Positions 32,109-40,304 of a DNA stretch of 64,000 nt are shown one piece after another; within the stretch, counting starts at the first letter, position 1, and each line of letters opens with the position of its first letter. The stretch is from Aeropyrum camini SY1 = JCM 12091. GTDB taxonomy: Archaea; Thermoproteota; Thermoprotei_A; Sulfolobales; Acidilobaceae. The stretch spans positions 124,001 to 188,000 of the forward strand of contig NC_022521.1 of assembly GCF_000591035.1 (NCBI RefSeq), written 5' to 3'. Position numbers and translations under genes: made by a program. Below the pieces are notes generated by a model, which was given only the letters and a program-made list of their open reading frames with translations, was not told where the DNA came from and searched no databases.

Positions 32109-33147
32109 CTAGCCCTACCGCCACCGCAGGCATAGGGATTAGCCTAGCCAGGTAGGGGGATGTCACCTGGGCCCTCACAAACCTCTCCCAGAAGGTCCGT
32201 GGAAGGCTTCTGAGCAGGCGTGAAGCAGCGTCTACACTACTCCCCCTCACTATCGATAGTAGAACCCTGGACACCCTCACCTCATCCGCTAAACCAGCGC
32301 TGTATAGTCTATAGTAGGCAAGAATCCTAGATTCATCGTCGAGGCCTGCCGATAGTATGGCCCGGGCTAGGTGGAAGGCCGATAACATGCCCGGCCTGTT
32401 CCCCTCGCCCCCCGTCCTCAGGAGGAAGCCAGCGGCCTCGCCAACCTTGAACGACCCCTCACTGTAGAGTCTGAGGGGGGTGAACAGCTGCATAGGCGCC
32501 CCCCTCCGGTCAACAGGGCTGAGGCCAGAGCCTAGGAGCCTCTTGTGGAGAGCGGCCAGCCTTCTCTCAACCTCGGCGCCACTCCATAAGCCCTCGAAGC
32601 CGGCTCCTATGTTAACCAGCCTTCCGTCACCGTCAGCCGGGAACACCCAGTACACTCCCCTCTCCCTGACGTTGAAGTCGAGATACACAGTCTCGGGATC
32701 CCATCTAGCCCTCGAATATACCCTGTAGAGGAAGACGGCGTTGCCAACGCTGGCCGCCAGAGGCCCCCTAGCGTCTATAGCCAGGAGACCGCGGGAGGGG
32801 CCAGGCCAGGGGGCGAGCTTGAGCACCGCACCCTCCGCCTCGGCCATCTCCCTCAGCCTAGAGACTAGGAGGGCCTTGTCAACTATCGCCCAGGGGGGAG
32901 GCTTGAGAGTTAGATCATGGACAACTTCCCCGTCGACGGCTATCATGTAGCGTTTTACAAGAGTCTCCACAGAGCCCGTGGCACGGGCTATCTCCTCCGT
33001 AAAAGGCCTCAGCGTTAGAGCGTCGCCGCAGGCTTTCCTATATCCTCTGGCGACATCGAAAGCCTCAACCCTAAACCCTTCCCTGGCGAGTAGGTAGGCT
33101 AGGGTGGCCCCAGACACCCCCAGGCCGCCTATAGAGATCTCGGCCAA
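32056..33147 (-). CDS. geranylgeranyl reductase family FAD-dependent oxidoreductase
   Basis: A 363-residue flavoprotein with the N-terminal dinucleotide-binding motif ISIGGLGVSGATLAYLLA, a GDALTLRP segment, and VYWVFPADGDGRLVNIGAG (~160-178), the block used by geranylgeranyl reductases that saturate archaeal lipid chains. VGEAAGFLL is a weaker form of the usual GDAA motif (Asp replaced by Glu). The exact substrate, lipid or quinone side chain, is open. The gene converges on a hypothetical gene, overlapping by 53 bp. Confidence 0.7.
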   Translation of the reverse strand: MAEISIGGLGVSGATLAYLLAREGFRVEAFDVARGYRKACGDALTLRPFTEEIARATGSVETLVKRYMIAVDGEVVHDLTLKPPPWAIVDKALLVSRLREMAEAEGAVLKLAPWPGPSRGLLAIDARGPLAASVGNAVFLYRVYSRARWDPETVYLDFNVRERGVYWVFPADGDGRLVNIGAGFEGLWSGAEVERRLAALHKRLLGSGLSPVDRRGAPMQLFTPLRLYSEGSFKVGEAAGFLLRTGGEGNRPGMLSAFHLARAILSAGLDDESRILAYYRLYSAGLADEVRVSRVLLSIVRGSSVDAASRLLRSLPRTFWERFVRAQVTSPYLARLIPMPAVAVGLVRALLSYSASRAPPRGF

Positions 33148-33265
33148 TACCAGTGTACCCAGGAGGGTTAAAGAGGCCTAGCCGGGGGATATATCCAGTG
33201 TATGCCGAGTCTAAGGCGGACACCCATGCGTCCGCCCCCAAACCGGTTTAAATGGTGACGCCGCC

Positions 33266-33673
33266 GTGGTCAGGGTTACCTTAGAGAGGTCTGTGAGCAG
33301 GAGTGGAGGCCATCAGGAACTCAAGATAGCCTATATTGTATCGCCCTCTGGGGTGAGGCCCCTCAAGATCGGGCCAGGAGCCAAGCCCGCAGCTAAGACC
33401 TACGCCAGGGGGGCGGCATATGACGTTGACGCGAGTCTCTCGCAGGGCGAGTACCTTGTTCACATAAGGATAAACAGGAACCACATGGGGAGGATCCGGG
33501 GGGAGATAAGAGTTCTCGACCACCTGGGCCGCGAGGTCCTAAGGCTGGTGCTAAGAAGGAGGAAGCTAAGGCTGTCCGGCGGCGACCCTTCTCTCGCATG
33601 GATAGCCTGGGCTGCCTTAAAGGAAGCGGGTCTCGAGAAGATTGTCAGGAGGTCACAGGTCAGTGTCGAGTAG
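33266..33673 (+). CDS. hypothetical protein linked to the MrfA-like helicase
   Basis: A basic 135-residue protein with several beta strands (LKIAYIVSPSGVRPLKIGPG, GEYLVHIRINRNHMGRIRGE) and a helical end (LAWIAWAALKEAGLEKIVRR). No family is recognised. It overlaps the helicase gene start by about 11 bp, so the pair is probably translated together, which suggests a helper role in DNA repair. The start at GTG 33266 is poorly defined because no strong ribosome-binding site precedes it. Confidence 0.5.
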   Translation: MVRVTLERSVSRSGGHQELKIAYIVSPSGVRPLKIGPGAKPAAKTYARGAAYDVDASLSQGEYLVHIRINRNHMGRIRGEIRVLDHLGREVLRLVLRRRKLRLSGGDPSLAWIAWAALKEAGLEKIVRRSQVSVE

Positions 33674-35921
33674 AGGCTGGGAGGACCTCAAGAAGGAGCT
33701 GGAGACTGCCGCCAACCGCCTTCTGGACGGTAGCATCATCTATACACATCTGGAGGTCTCGAAGGATCCCGAGCCGGGGCCCCCACCTGAGGACTCAGGC
33801 CTCCCCAGACCCCTCGTTGAGGCGCTTAGAGCTGAGGGTATAGAAAGGCTCTACAGGTTCCAGTGGGAGGCTATTAAGAAGTGGAGGTCGGGTTATAACC
33901 TGGTTATAGCCTCTGGCACAGGCACTGGTAAGACTGAGGCCTTCCTCCTACCCCTGCTAGAGGAGGTTTATAAAACGGGTTCTAGGGCCCTGCTGTTCTA
34001 CCCGACCAAAAGCCTGGCGAGAGACCAGCTACCACGGATAACCAGGTACGCCTCGAGCCTCGGCCTTAGAGCCGAGGTTTTAGACGGTGATACAAGCTCT
34101 AGTCAAAGGGGGGCTATTTACAGCGAGCCGCCTGACATAACCATAACCAACCCGGACTTTGTGCACTATGCCCTCGCCTTCTCCGGGAGGGCTAGGAGAC
34201 TTCTAGCCACAACATCCGCCGTGGTTTTGGACGAAGCCCACGTCTACTCGGGCGTGTTCGGCAGCCACATGAGGTGGATCATATACAGGCTAGAGAGGAT
34301 AGCGGGGAGGAGGATTAAAACCGCACTAGCCGGGGCGACTGTGGGAGACCCCTTGAGGCTAGCCAGAAGCCTAACCAGCAGAGAAGCAGCCCTCATAAGC
34401 GGGCCAGCCAGAAGGAGGGGGTGGGCCCTCCACGCATTCCTATCCACAGGCAGAATGAGCAGGTGGAGGGCTGCTGCAGCCCTACTGAGCTGGCTGGCTG
34501 GAAGAGGCTTCAAGGTATTGGGGTTCGCTGAGAGCCATCAAATGGTGGAGCTCATCGCAAGGATTGCTAGGAGGAGCTTCGGCCGCGAGATCCTAGTACA
34601 CAGAGCAGGCCTCCGGGCCGAGGAGAGGAGGAGGGTTGAGGATGCTCTTAAGAGCGGCGAGGCACCAGTGGTCGCCACGCCCACTCTGGAGCTAGGGGTA
34701 GACATAGGATTTCTCGACGCTATAGTTATGGCACATATTCCGAGAAGCTACACGAGCTATATCCAGAGGGCCGGCAGGGTGGGGAGGAGAGGATCGGGAG
34801 GCCTGGTTGCAACATTATTGGGGGACGACGCAATCGAGGCATACTACTGTAGAAGGCCTTCCGAGTATTTCAGCCAGCAGCCCCCGCCCAGCTATGTGGA
34901 GCCTGGCAATAGGGAGGTAGCCCGGGTTCATGCTGCTGCAATAGCCCTAACCGAGGGCTTAGTTGAAGTCACCGGTCTTGAAGAGCCTCTAAGGAGGGCG
35001 GTCGAGGACCTCGCGAGCGAGGGTAAGCTTATCTCAGCTGGCACCGGGGTTTACAAGCCTCTCAGGAGCAGGCTCGCCAGGATCCTGGAGGCTTCCAGCC
35101 TCAGGGGCACCGGCCCCCGTGTTAGGATTGTGGATGAGCATGGCAGGGTCTTGGGGTATAGGGAGCTCCCTCAAGCCCTGTACGATCTACACCCGGGGGC
35201 TGTATACTACCATGGCGGGAGAACGCTCCTGTCCCTCGCGCTAAACCTGGACTCGATGGTTGCGCTAGCTAGGGGGGTATCCGGGGTCTCGTACTATACA
35301 AAGCCCCTCTACACAGTGGATCTCAGGGACGTTGTTCCGCTCGACGAGAGGACCTCGGAAGCCAGCGGGGTTAAACTACTCTACGCAGACCTAAGACTCT
35401 CGATAGGTGTTACAGGGTATGTAGCCAGGGACGAGTACACCGGTAGAAGGCTCTCCGAGTACTACTTTAAGTCTCCTCTAACCTGGAGCTTCTGGACTAA
35501 GGGAGTATTGACGAGATACCCAAACCCCGGTTTAGGCGAGGGTGAAGAGAGTCTAAGCGCCTTCCATGCTCTAGAGCACGCGCTGATACACGCCTCCAGG
35601 CCTGTGGCTGGGGCGTCAGACGCTGACTTGGGAGGAATAAGCTACCCCTCCGGCCATATCGTGGTCTACGATTCAACCCCCAGCGGCCATGGCGCCTCTC
35701 GGCTAGTTTTCGAGAGGTTCGAGAGGGTTGAAGATATTGCTGAGAACACCCTAGTCTCCTGCTCCTGTAGAGACGGCTGCCCCCGATGCATATACTCGCC
35801 CTACTGCGGAGTAAACAACAGATTCCTCTCCAGAAGGAGAGCGGCAGCCGTACTCCACCACGCATTCAGGGTTGGAAAGGGAGTGAAGCTGGGGAAGCCC
35901 CTGGGCAGCCCCCTCGCGTAG
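33663..35921 (+). CDS. MrfA/Hrq1-like DEAH helicase with DUF1998 zinc domain
   Basis: A ~752-residue superfamily 2 helicase. Motif I is ASGTGTGKTEAFLLPLL, Ia YPTKSLARDQLPR, motif II VVLDEAHVYSG, motif III AGATVGDP, and TPTLELGVDIGFLD with QRAGRVGRRGSGG make motifs V-VI. The C-terminal MZB region has HALEHALIHASRP and the four-cysteine cluster CSCRDGCPRCIYSPYCG (~710-726), which defines the MrfA/Hrq1 group of repair helicases. GGAGG nine bases before GTG 33663 sets the start. It is followed by the tRNA-Pro gene on the opposite strand. Confidence 0.85.
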   Translation: MSSRGWEDLKKELETAANRLLDGSIIYTHLEVSKDPEPGPPPEDSGLPRPLVEALRAEGIERLYRFQWEAIKKWRSGYNLVIASGTGTGKTEAFLLPLLEEVYKTGSRALLFYPTKSLARDQLPRITRYASSLGLRAEVLDGDTSSSQRGAIYSEPPDITITNPDFVHYALAFSGRARRLLATTSAVVLDEAHVYSGVFGSHMRWIIYRLERIAGRRIKTALAGATVGDPLRLARSLTSREAALISGPARRRGWALHAFLSTGRMSRWRAAAALLSWLAGRGFKVLGFAESHQMVELIARIARRSFGREILVHRAGLRAEERRRVEDALKSGEAPVVATPTLELGVDIGFLDAIVMAHIPRSYTSYIQRAGRVGRRGSGGLVATLLGDDAIEAYYCRRPSEYFSQQPPPSYVEPGNREVARVHAAAIALTEGLVEVTGLEEPLRRAVEDLASEGKLISAGTGVYKPLRSRLARILEASSLRGTGPRVRIVDEHGRVLGYRELPQALYDLHPGAVYYHGGRTLLSLALNLDSMVALARGVSGVSYYTKPLYTVDLRDVVPLDERTSEASGVKLLYADLRLSIGVTGYVARDEYTGRRLSEYYFKSPLTWSFWTKGVLTRYPNPGLGEGEESLSAFHALEHALIHASRPVAGASDADLGGISYPSGHIVVYDSTPSGHGASRLVFERFERVEDIAENTLVSCSCRDGCPRCIYSPYCGVNNRFLSRRRAAAVLHHAFRVGKGVKLGKPLGSPLA

Positions 35922-35958
35922 GACACTCACCAAGCGTAGTTAGCCGTCTCTGATCTAA

Positions 35959-36080
35959 TGGTGGGCCCGCGGGGATTTGAACCCCGGACCACGGGGTCCC
36001 GAGTCGGGCGGAGCCTCCCGCCCCCCAGCGGGACCTTCTGCTCCGTACCCCGCATCCTAGCCAGGCTAGACGACGGGCCC
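35959..36080 (-). tRNA. tRNA-Pro (CGG anticodon) with a ~44-nt intron before the anticodon loop, CCA encoded
   Basis: On the minus strand the acceptor GGGCCCG pairs with CGGGCCC, the T-arm is CGGGG-TTCAAAT-CCCCG, and the anticodon stem CGGGG pairs with CCCCG. The only loop with T33 and G37 is C-T-CGG-G-A, which gives a proline CGG anticodon with A73 and an encoded CCA. About 44 nt sit between stem position 31 and the loop, a non-canonical intron place; they fold as CGGAGC/GCTCCG with an inner TCCCGC/GCGGGA. The exact splice point (30/31, 31/32 or 32/33) is not settled. A CTTAAT-type box A lies ~27 bases upstream. Confidence 0.85.
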
Positions 36081-36131
36081 CCTACATGCCGTGGCCCTGC
36101 AGTCCATTAAGATGGTAGAGCGGTTGAGGGC

Positions 36132-36824
36132 TTAAAGGCTTCTCCCCCGCCCCGGCCTGCGGACCTCTACTATACACTCTGGAGGAACCCAGTCTACAGT
36201 ATACACCGTCCTAGACATCTTCTCGACTCGGAGCCCCCTCTTCTTTAGGCACTCGACGTCCACCACGAGAACAGCCACGGATGAGCCGTGCCTTAGACCG
36301 GTGTCGATCGCATCCTCCAGCGAGCTTGTCAGGTGGACTTTAAGCCTCCTGCCCCTCACTATACCCTTCTCCATTATCAACTCCACTCTCTCCTCTGTAG
36401 TGCCGTGGTAGAGTGTGGGTGGCGGCTCGCCCGGTAGAGGCTCCACCTTCACCGGGATGGAGTGCCCGTAGCGCGCCCTTATCAAGCCCTCCTTCAGCTC
36501 ATACCTCCCCTTTGGATCGTGTAGGGCCACACCCACCACGTGCCACTCCTCAACCCAACCCCACCCAGCCCTCCTCAAGCCCTCGACAACATCCCTAACC
36601 CTGGCCCAACCATCCCGGGACAGCCTCACACCGTATCTCCCGGGGTGATGGCGCAGTATACCTGCTAGAGTCTTACTCAGCCTAACCCGCATCCCTCCCG
36701 GCAGCACGGCTTTAGCCCTGCAGGCACAGCCGCTTCTACCCTCAACTATGCTATCGTCACAGCACAGGGCAAGCTCCGGCAGCTCCTCTACAGACACACC
36801 CACCCCCAGTATTTCTAGGCTCAA
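36132..36824 (-). CDS. kptA: RNA 2'-phosphotransferase KptA/Tpt1
   Basis: A 230-residue Tpt1 homologue, which removes 2'-phosphates from RNA using NAD+. The core shows VRLSKTLAGILRHHPGRYGV with the catalytic R and HH, RARYGHSIPV (RxxxGHS), LYHGTTEERVELIMEKGI and HLTSSLEDAIDTGLRHG. Before the core there are ~45 extra residues with four cysteines (CCDDSIVEGRSGCAC), a possible metal site. It lies 51 bases downstream of tRNA-Pro and is divergent from a small zinc protein with a 29-base gap. Its archaeal role is unclear because RtcB-type splicing leaves no 2'-phosphate. Confidence 0.88.
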   Translation of the reverse strand: MSLEILGVGVSVEELPELALCCDDSIVEGRSGCACRAKAVLPGGMRVRLSKTLAGILRHHPGRYGVRLSRDGWARVRDVVEGLRRAGWGWVEEWHVVGVALHDPKGRYELKEGLIRARYGHSIPVKVEPLPGEPPPTLYHGTTEERVELIMEKGIVRGRRLKVHLTSSLEDAIDTGLRHGSSVAVLVVDVECLKKRGLRVEKMSRTVYTVDWVPPECIVEVRRPGRGRSL

Positions 36825-36853
36825 CCGGGAGAATAGGGTTGTGGGGGTTGGAT

Positions 36854-37243
36854 GTGGGGGAGAAGAGGCCTAGTAGCGACGATGTAGTGAGGAGGATGGC
36901 CCAGCTGATGATGCAGGGTGCTGTTATGCTCGACAAGTCTTGTCCAGCCGATGGGCTTCCACTATTCAAGCTCAAGACGGGAGATGTAGTCTGCCCTGTC
37001 CATGGGAAGGTAGTGATTGTTGCCAGCGACGCCGAGGCCAGGGATGTTGAGGTTGAGGAGATAATTAGGGAGGTTAGGTACAGGGCAGCTAAGAACGTGA
37101 TGAAGGGTCTGGAGGAGGATAACGTGGACACGGTGTCTAAGTGGCTCGGCGTGTTGGAGATGGCTGAGAGAATCCTAGCCATTAGAAGGGGCGGCCTGCA
37201 GGGTGAGAGGGAGGAGCGGGGTGAGGCTGGGGGGCAGAGGTAG
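36854..37243 (+). CDS. UPF0148 / Sjogren autoantigen-type zinc protein
   Basis: A ~129-residue protein with the family block CPADGLPLFKLKTGDVVCPV followed by HGK (~30-52). Ligands for zinc would be C, D, C and H, the crenarchaeal form of the CPxCGxPLF...CPxHG ribbon. The rest is helical (EVEEIIREVRYRAAKNVMKG). Function is unknown. GTG 36854 with GGGGGT five to six bases before is the likely start; the frame opens at 36839. Confidence 0.7.
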   Translation: MGEKRPSSDDVVRRMAQLMMQGAVMLDKSCPADGLPLFKLKTGDVVCPVHGKVVIVASDAEARDVEVEEIIREVRYRAAKNVMKGLEEDNVDTVSKWLGVLEMAERILAIRRGGLQGEREERGEAGGQR

Positions 37244-37327
37244 GGTGGCCTCGGTTTTAACCCCGAGGCAATAGAGTATAATCTCTGGGCGCCGCGGAGA
37301 AACGCAGCATCTGGTGTGGGTGTTTAT

Positions 37328-38218
37328 ATGCATGGGTTAACAGGCTGTATTGACGCCCGGAGAGTCGCCAGGTCGATAGGGATAGAGGGTGTCTACGCTG
37401 GTTTGGCGAGCGACGTGACCACAGGGGTAGCAGGCGGGGGGGAGAGCCCGAGGATCGAGGTCCTCGTGAAAGATCCCTCCTCGCCGAGTATCGACGAGAT
37501 GCCTCTTCTCTCGGCTCTGAGAGTTGCTTTCGCTAAGTCAGGGCGGCTTCTTGTTCTTAGGCCGTATGAGGCTGAGGCCGCTTCAAGGGAGGATGTTCTG
37601 GCAGCTATGTTGAAGAGCCTTGTAGAGGAGGGCAGGCCCTTCGTTGCCATGGTACCTAGCCTTCTAGCCGTGGGCCTAGCCTCCAGGCTTCCACCGAGGA
37701 TCATAGACTCTCTAGAGAGTCGTAGTGTTGTCGTGGAAGCTAAGGTCACCGTGAAAAACCTCCTGTACCTCCCCGTACCAGAGGTCAACGACGTGATAGA
37801 GATAGTGGGGAAGAAGAACAGTGCTGCAAGCTATGAGAGGATCAGGAGGCTGGAGGAGGCTGCTGGGAAGCAAGGTATAAAGGTCAGGGGTCACGTTCTC
37901 CTCGGCAGCAACGTGGAGATACTGGAGTACCTTGTCAGCGGGGGGGTCGAGAGCCTCTACACGAGAATACCCGTCACTAAACTCGCATTATACATCCTCG
38001 CCGTGTCACAATGCCTTGATATCCCCATAACGCCTGTTGAACTTGAGGAGACCTCGCTGCACACCATCTACTTCTACGGTCTCGAAATCTTCGATGCCAA
38101 GTCTTTCATAGAAGCTTTGAGAAGCCCCCTCACTAGGCCCAGCGAGGAGGAGGTTGCAAGACTTATAGAGGGGGGCGCGAGGAGGATAGTCGACCTGCTA
38201 GCCAGGCCTAGGGCGTGA
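37328..38218 (+). CDS. hypothetical protein, alpha/beta
   Basis: A ~296-residue soluble protein of unknown family. Short beta-strands and helices alternate (GRLLVLRPYEAEAASREDVL, RPFVAMVPSLLAVGLASRL, KNLLYLPVPEVNDVIEIV), and the C-terminal ~80 residues are helical. No active-site motif was found. ATG 37328 follows GGTGTGGGTG, and a GTATAATC box near 37275 gives a short leader. The end overlaps the convergent site-2 protease gene by 11 bp. Confidence 0.6.
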   Translation: MHGLTGCIDARRVARSIGIEGVYAGLASDVTTGVAGGGESPRIEVLVKDPSSPSIDEMPLLSALRVAFAKSGRLLVLRPYEAEAASREDVLAAMLKSLVEEGRPFVAMVPSLLAVGLASRLPPRIIDSLESRSVVVEAKVTVKNLLYLPVPEVNDVIEIVGKKNSAASYERIRRLEEAAGKQGIKVRGHVLLGSNVEILEYLVSGGVESLYTRIPVTKLALYILAVSQCLDIPITPVELEETSLHTIYFYGLEIFDAKSFIEALRSPLTRPSEEEVARLIEGGARRIVDLLARPRA

Positions 38219-39350
38219 GGTCTATAGGCTCGATGGTTATCAGCCCCAGCACCATTATTAGTGTTGCAACCCCTAGCCCGGCTCCCAGGAGCCTACCAAC
38301 TGGGCCGAAAAGCCTCTCGCCAACATGGAGTGCTACATGACCCCCATCACTCATTATAGCCGCGCCGGGTAGGGGTAGGAGGAGTGGAGCAGCGTTCACT
38401 AGGGCCACTCCAAGGTTTAGCAGGAAGAGGGCGTTCATGAGTGTCGCCAGCGGCGAGTCGTAAAACTCAGCAACCCTGACGCCTATAGTACTCCTGCCAG
38501 CCTCCTTCACAACCTCTACCTCAGCTATCTCACCCTTCTCGCTCTTAACCTTCACAGTAAAATGCACACTCTTCGACTCGTCTGTGACCCCTAGGACATC
38601 TAGAGCCCTTCTAAGATCGTCAAGGCTTTTGACGGGTATGCCTCCAACCTCGACTATAACCATGCCGGGCTCCAGGCCGGCGAGGTCGGCCGGGCTCCCT
38701 TCCTCAACCCCCAGGATCTTAACGCCCGAGGGCTCCGCGACTGGTATGGTTGCCGCGATTAGCATGGTTAAGAGTGCTATAATCACGTTGGCGGCGACGC
38801 CGGCTGAGAACACTTTAAGCCTCGACAACAGCCTGGATTTCGCAAGCTGCTCCTCGTCGAGCTCAACAAAAGCTGCTGGAATGAAGAGGAGCACTGCAAG
38901 CCCCGCGTTCTTAACCCTTATGCCCTCCGCCACAGCCACAACAGCATGACCCAGCTCGTGTGCCACAACACCTATACCCAGGGCTACCGCAACATAGACC
39001 AGGTCCTCCCAGGGTATAGTGACACCCGGTATGAGAGGGATGAACCCCCCCGCAGCCTCTCCACCTCTCCCCGGGGGTGAGAAGAACTTGGCCTTGGCGG
39101 CCTGAAACGCCAGATAGTAGAAGAGGAGTAGGGACACTGCCATCACGGCGATGGCGAGATGGCCATAGACCCCAAGTACCCTCCTCAGCTTACCCCCCTT
39201 CAGAGGCTCTTTAGCAACCCCCATCCTTACTATTACGCCAAAGGGGAGTATGGAGACCCTCCCCCCCTCCCTGCCTCTACCATAGACTAGGTATAAGACT
39301 GCCCACGCTATTGCTAGGGCCACGGCAACAGCTAATTCAACGCCCGCCAA
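38208..39350 (-). CDS. site-2 protease, M50 family with PDZ domain
   Basis: A 380-residue intramembrane metalloprotease. The zinc motif HELGHA (~128-133) lies in a membrane helix, and the third ligand region is NAAPLLLPLPGAAIMSDGGH with the conserved Asp near residue 335. Between them is a PDZ domain (GSPADLAGLEPGMVIVEVGG, ~216-235). Hydrophobic helices at the N-terminus, before and after HELGH and at the C-terminus fit the S2P/RseP layout. Substrates are unknown; in this family they are usually membrane-bound regulators. Confidence 0.85.
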   Translation of the reverse strand: MAGVELAVAVALAIAWAVLYLVYGRGREGGRVSILPFGVIVRMGVAKEPLKGGKLRRVLGVYGHLAIAVMAVSLLLFYYLAFQAAKAKFFSPPGRGGEAAGGFIPLIPGVTIPWEDLVYVAVALGIGVVAHELGHAVVAVAEGIRVKNAGLAVLLFIPAAFVELDEEQLAKSRLLSRLKVFSAGVAANVIIALLTMLIAATIPVAEPSGVKILGVEEGSPADLAGLEPGMVIVEVGGIPVKSLDDLRRALDVLGVTDESKSVHFTVKVKSEKGEIAEVEVVKEAGRSTIGVRVAEFYDSPLATLMNALFLLNLGVALVNAAPLLLPLPGAAIMSDGGHVALHVGERLFGPVGRLLGAGLGVATLIMVLGLITIEPIDLTP

Positions 39351-39418
39351 GACCTACACTCCTATAATCCTGAAACAGGGTAGACTCCGTGGCTATATCC
39401 AAAGCGCCCTCAGGGCTG

Positions 39419-40213
39419 TTAGAACAGGGCTGGCAGCCCCGCTATCTCCTGCATTATCGACTCCAGTATCTCGGGTGTCGTGTTCGCAGCTTGCTCGGCT
39501 GCAGAGCTCGGTGTTTCTCCCCTGGCAATCATGATCGAGTAGACCATGGTAAAGACGTCTCCAGCCCCGGTAGGATCTTCGACGAGCCTTGGGGGAGGAG
39601 GTATAGGAGACACTCCCTGTGGCCCGAGGACCTCGCCCCCCTTGTCGCCCCTAGTATAGATTATAAGCCCCGCCAAGGGCTTGTAGGGAGGCTGGCTGGC
39701 ATCGTCGCTGGAGAGGTGGGCCAGAGAAGCTATCCTAGCAGTAGGGGGAGACCAGGATTGCGCATACGCCCTGTAGTAGCCCTGGAGGTCAACAGCTGTT
39801 ATGGAGCCGGTGTTGCTGTAGATATAGGATGCGAGGCATCCTGAATCCTCGCCGTGGAGTGGTGACAGAAGCACTACAGTATAGACCCCCCTCCCTAGGG
39901 CTTCCAGAACCCTGACAGGGTCAAGGGGCTCCGGCCTGCCCAGGATCCGCGATACCCTTTTACCCCTCACCCCGTACTTGTGGTGGTATACGTAGCCCTG
40001 GCTGGCGGTAAGGTATCCTAGACGCGTGACGCCGAGGCGGCTCTCTACAGCCGCTGTCCAGAGCGTGTCGTAGCCCACAGGGCCTATGGCGTACACCCGG
40101 CAGCCTAGAGTTCTAGCGGCGTACCCGGCGTACAGTGCAGGGCCTCCAGGCTTTTTCACGGCGCCACCCCTCACCTCAACTATATCCACCGTTGGAGGCG
40201 ACACTATGAGCAC
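39419..40213 (-). CDS. PfkB family carbohydrate kinase
   Basis: A ~264-residue sugar or nucleoside kinase-like protein. VKKPGGPALYAGYAARTLGC is the N-terminal G-G motif, and EDPTGAGDVFTMVYSI (~215-230) is the second PfkB signature with catalytic Asp. The phosphate acceptor is not decided by sequence. The frame opens at 40336, but GGAG six bases before the GTG at 40213 and a box A near 40245 favour the shorter form. It is divergent from the M16 peptidase gene. Confidence 0.75.
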   Translation of the reverse strand: MLIVSPPTVDIVEVRGGAVKKPGGPALYAGYAARTLGCRVYAIGPVGYDTLWTAAVESRLGVTRLGYLTASQGYVYHHKYGVRGKRVSRILGRPEPLDPVRVLEALGRGVYTVVLLSPLHGEDSGCLASYIYSNTGSITAVDLQGYYRAYAQSWSPPTARIASLAHLSSDDASQPPYKPLAGLIIYTRGDKGGEVLGPQGVSPIPPPPRLVEDPTGAGDVFTMVYSIMIARGETPSSAAEQAANTTPEILESIMQEIAGLPALF

Positions 40214-40236
40214 TCTACACTCCGTCAAACCCAACC

Positions 40237-40252
40237 GCCAAAATAAATGTTT
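40237..40252. promoter_or_regulatory. AT-rich core promoter between the PfkB and M16 genes
   Basis: The stretch CAAAATAAATGTTTTA is the AT-rich centre of the divergent gap. On the minus strand CATTTATTTTGG sits ~30 bases from the PfkB start. On the plus strand AAATAAAT/GTTTTAG lies 50-60 bases before the M16 ATG. One element may serve both. Confidence 0.4.
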
Positions 40253-40304
40253 TAGCCGGGGAGCCTTCAATACTGGCTTCCCGCCTCCCGGGGTGTGGCA
40301 GGTT

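Noticed and set aside
35933-36080. Possible anticodons other than CGG for the second tRNA
   Set aside because: Reading the loop directly after the 5' stem gives no T33, and an ACG loop would require a shifted stem. Only the loop before the 3' stem has T33 and G37.
40086-40304. Long N-terminus of the M16 peptidase
   Set aside because: It lies opposite the PfkB gene; GGTG before ATG 40305 and conservation starting there favour the short form.
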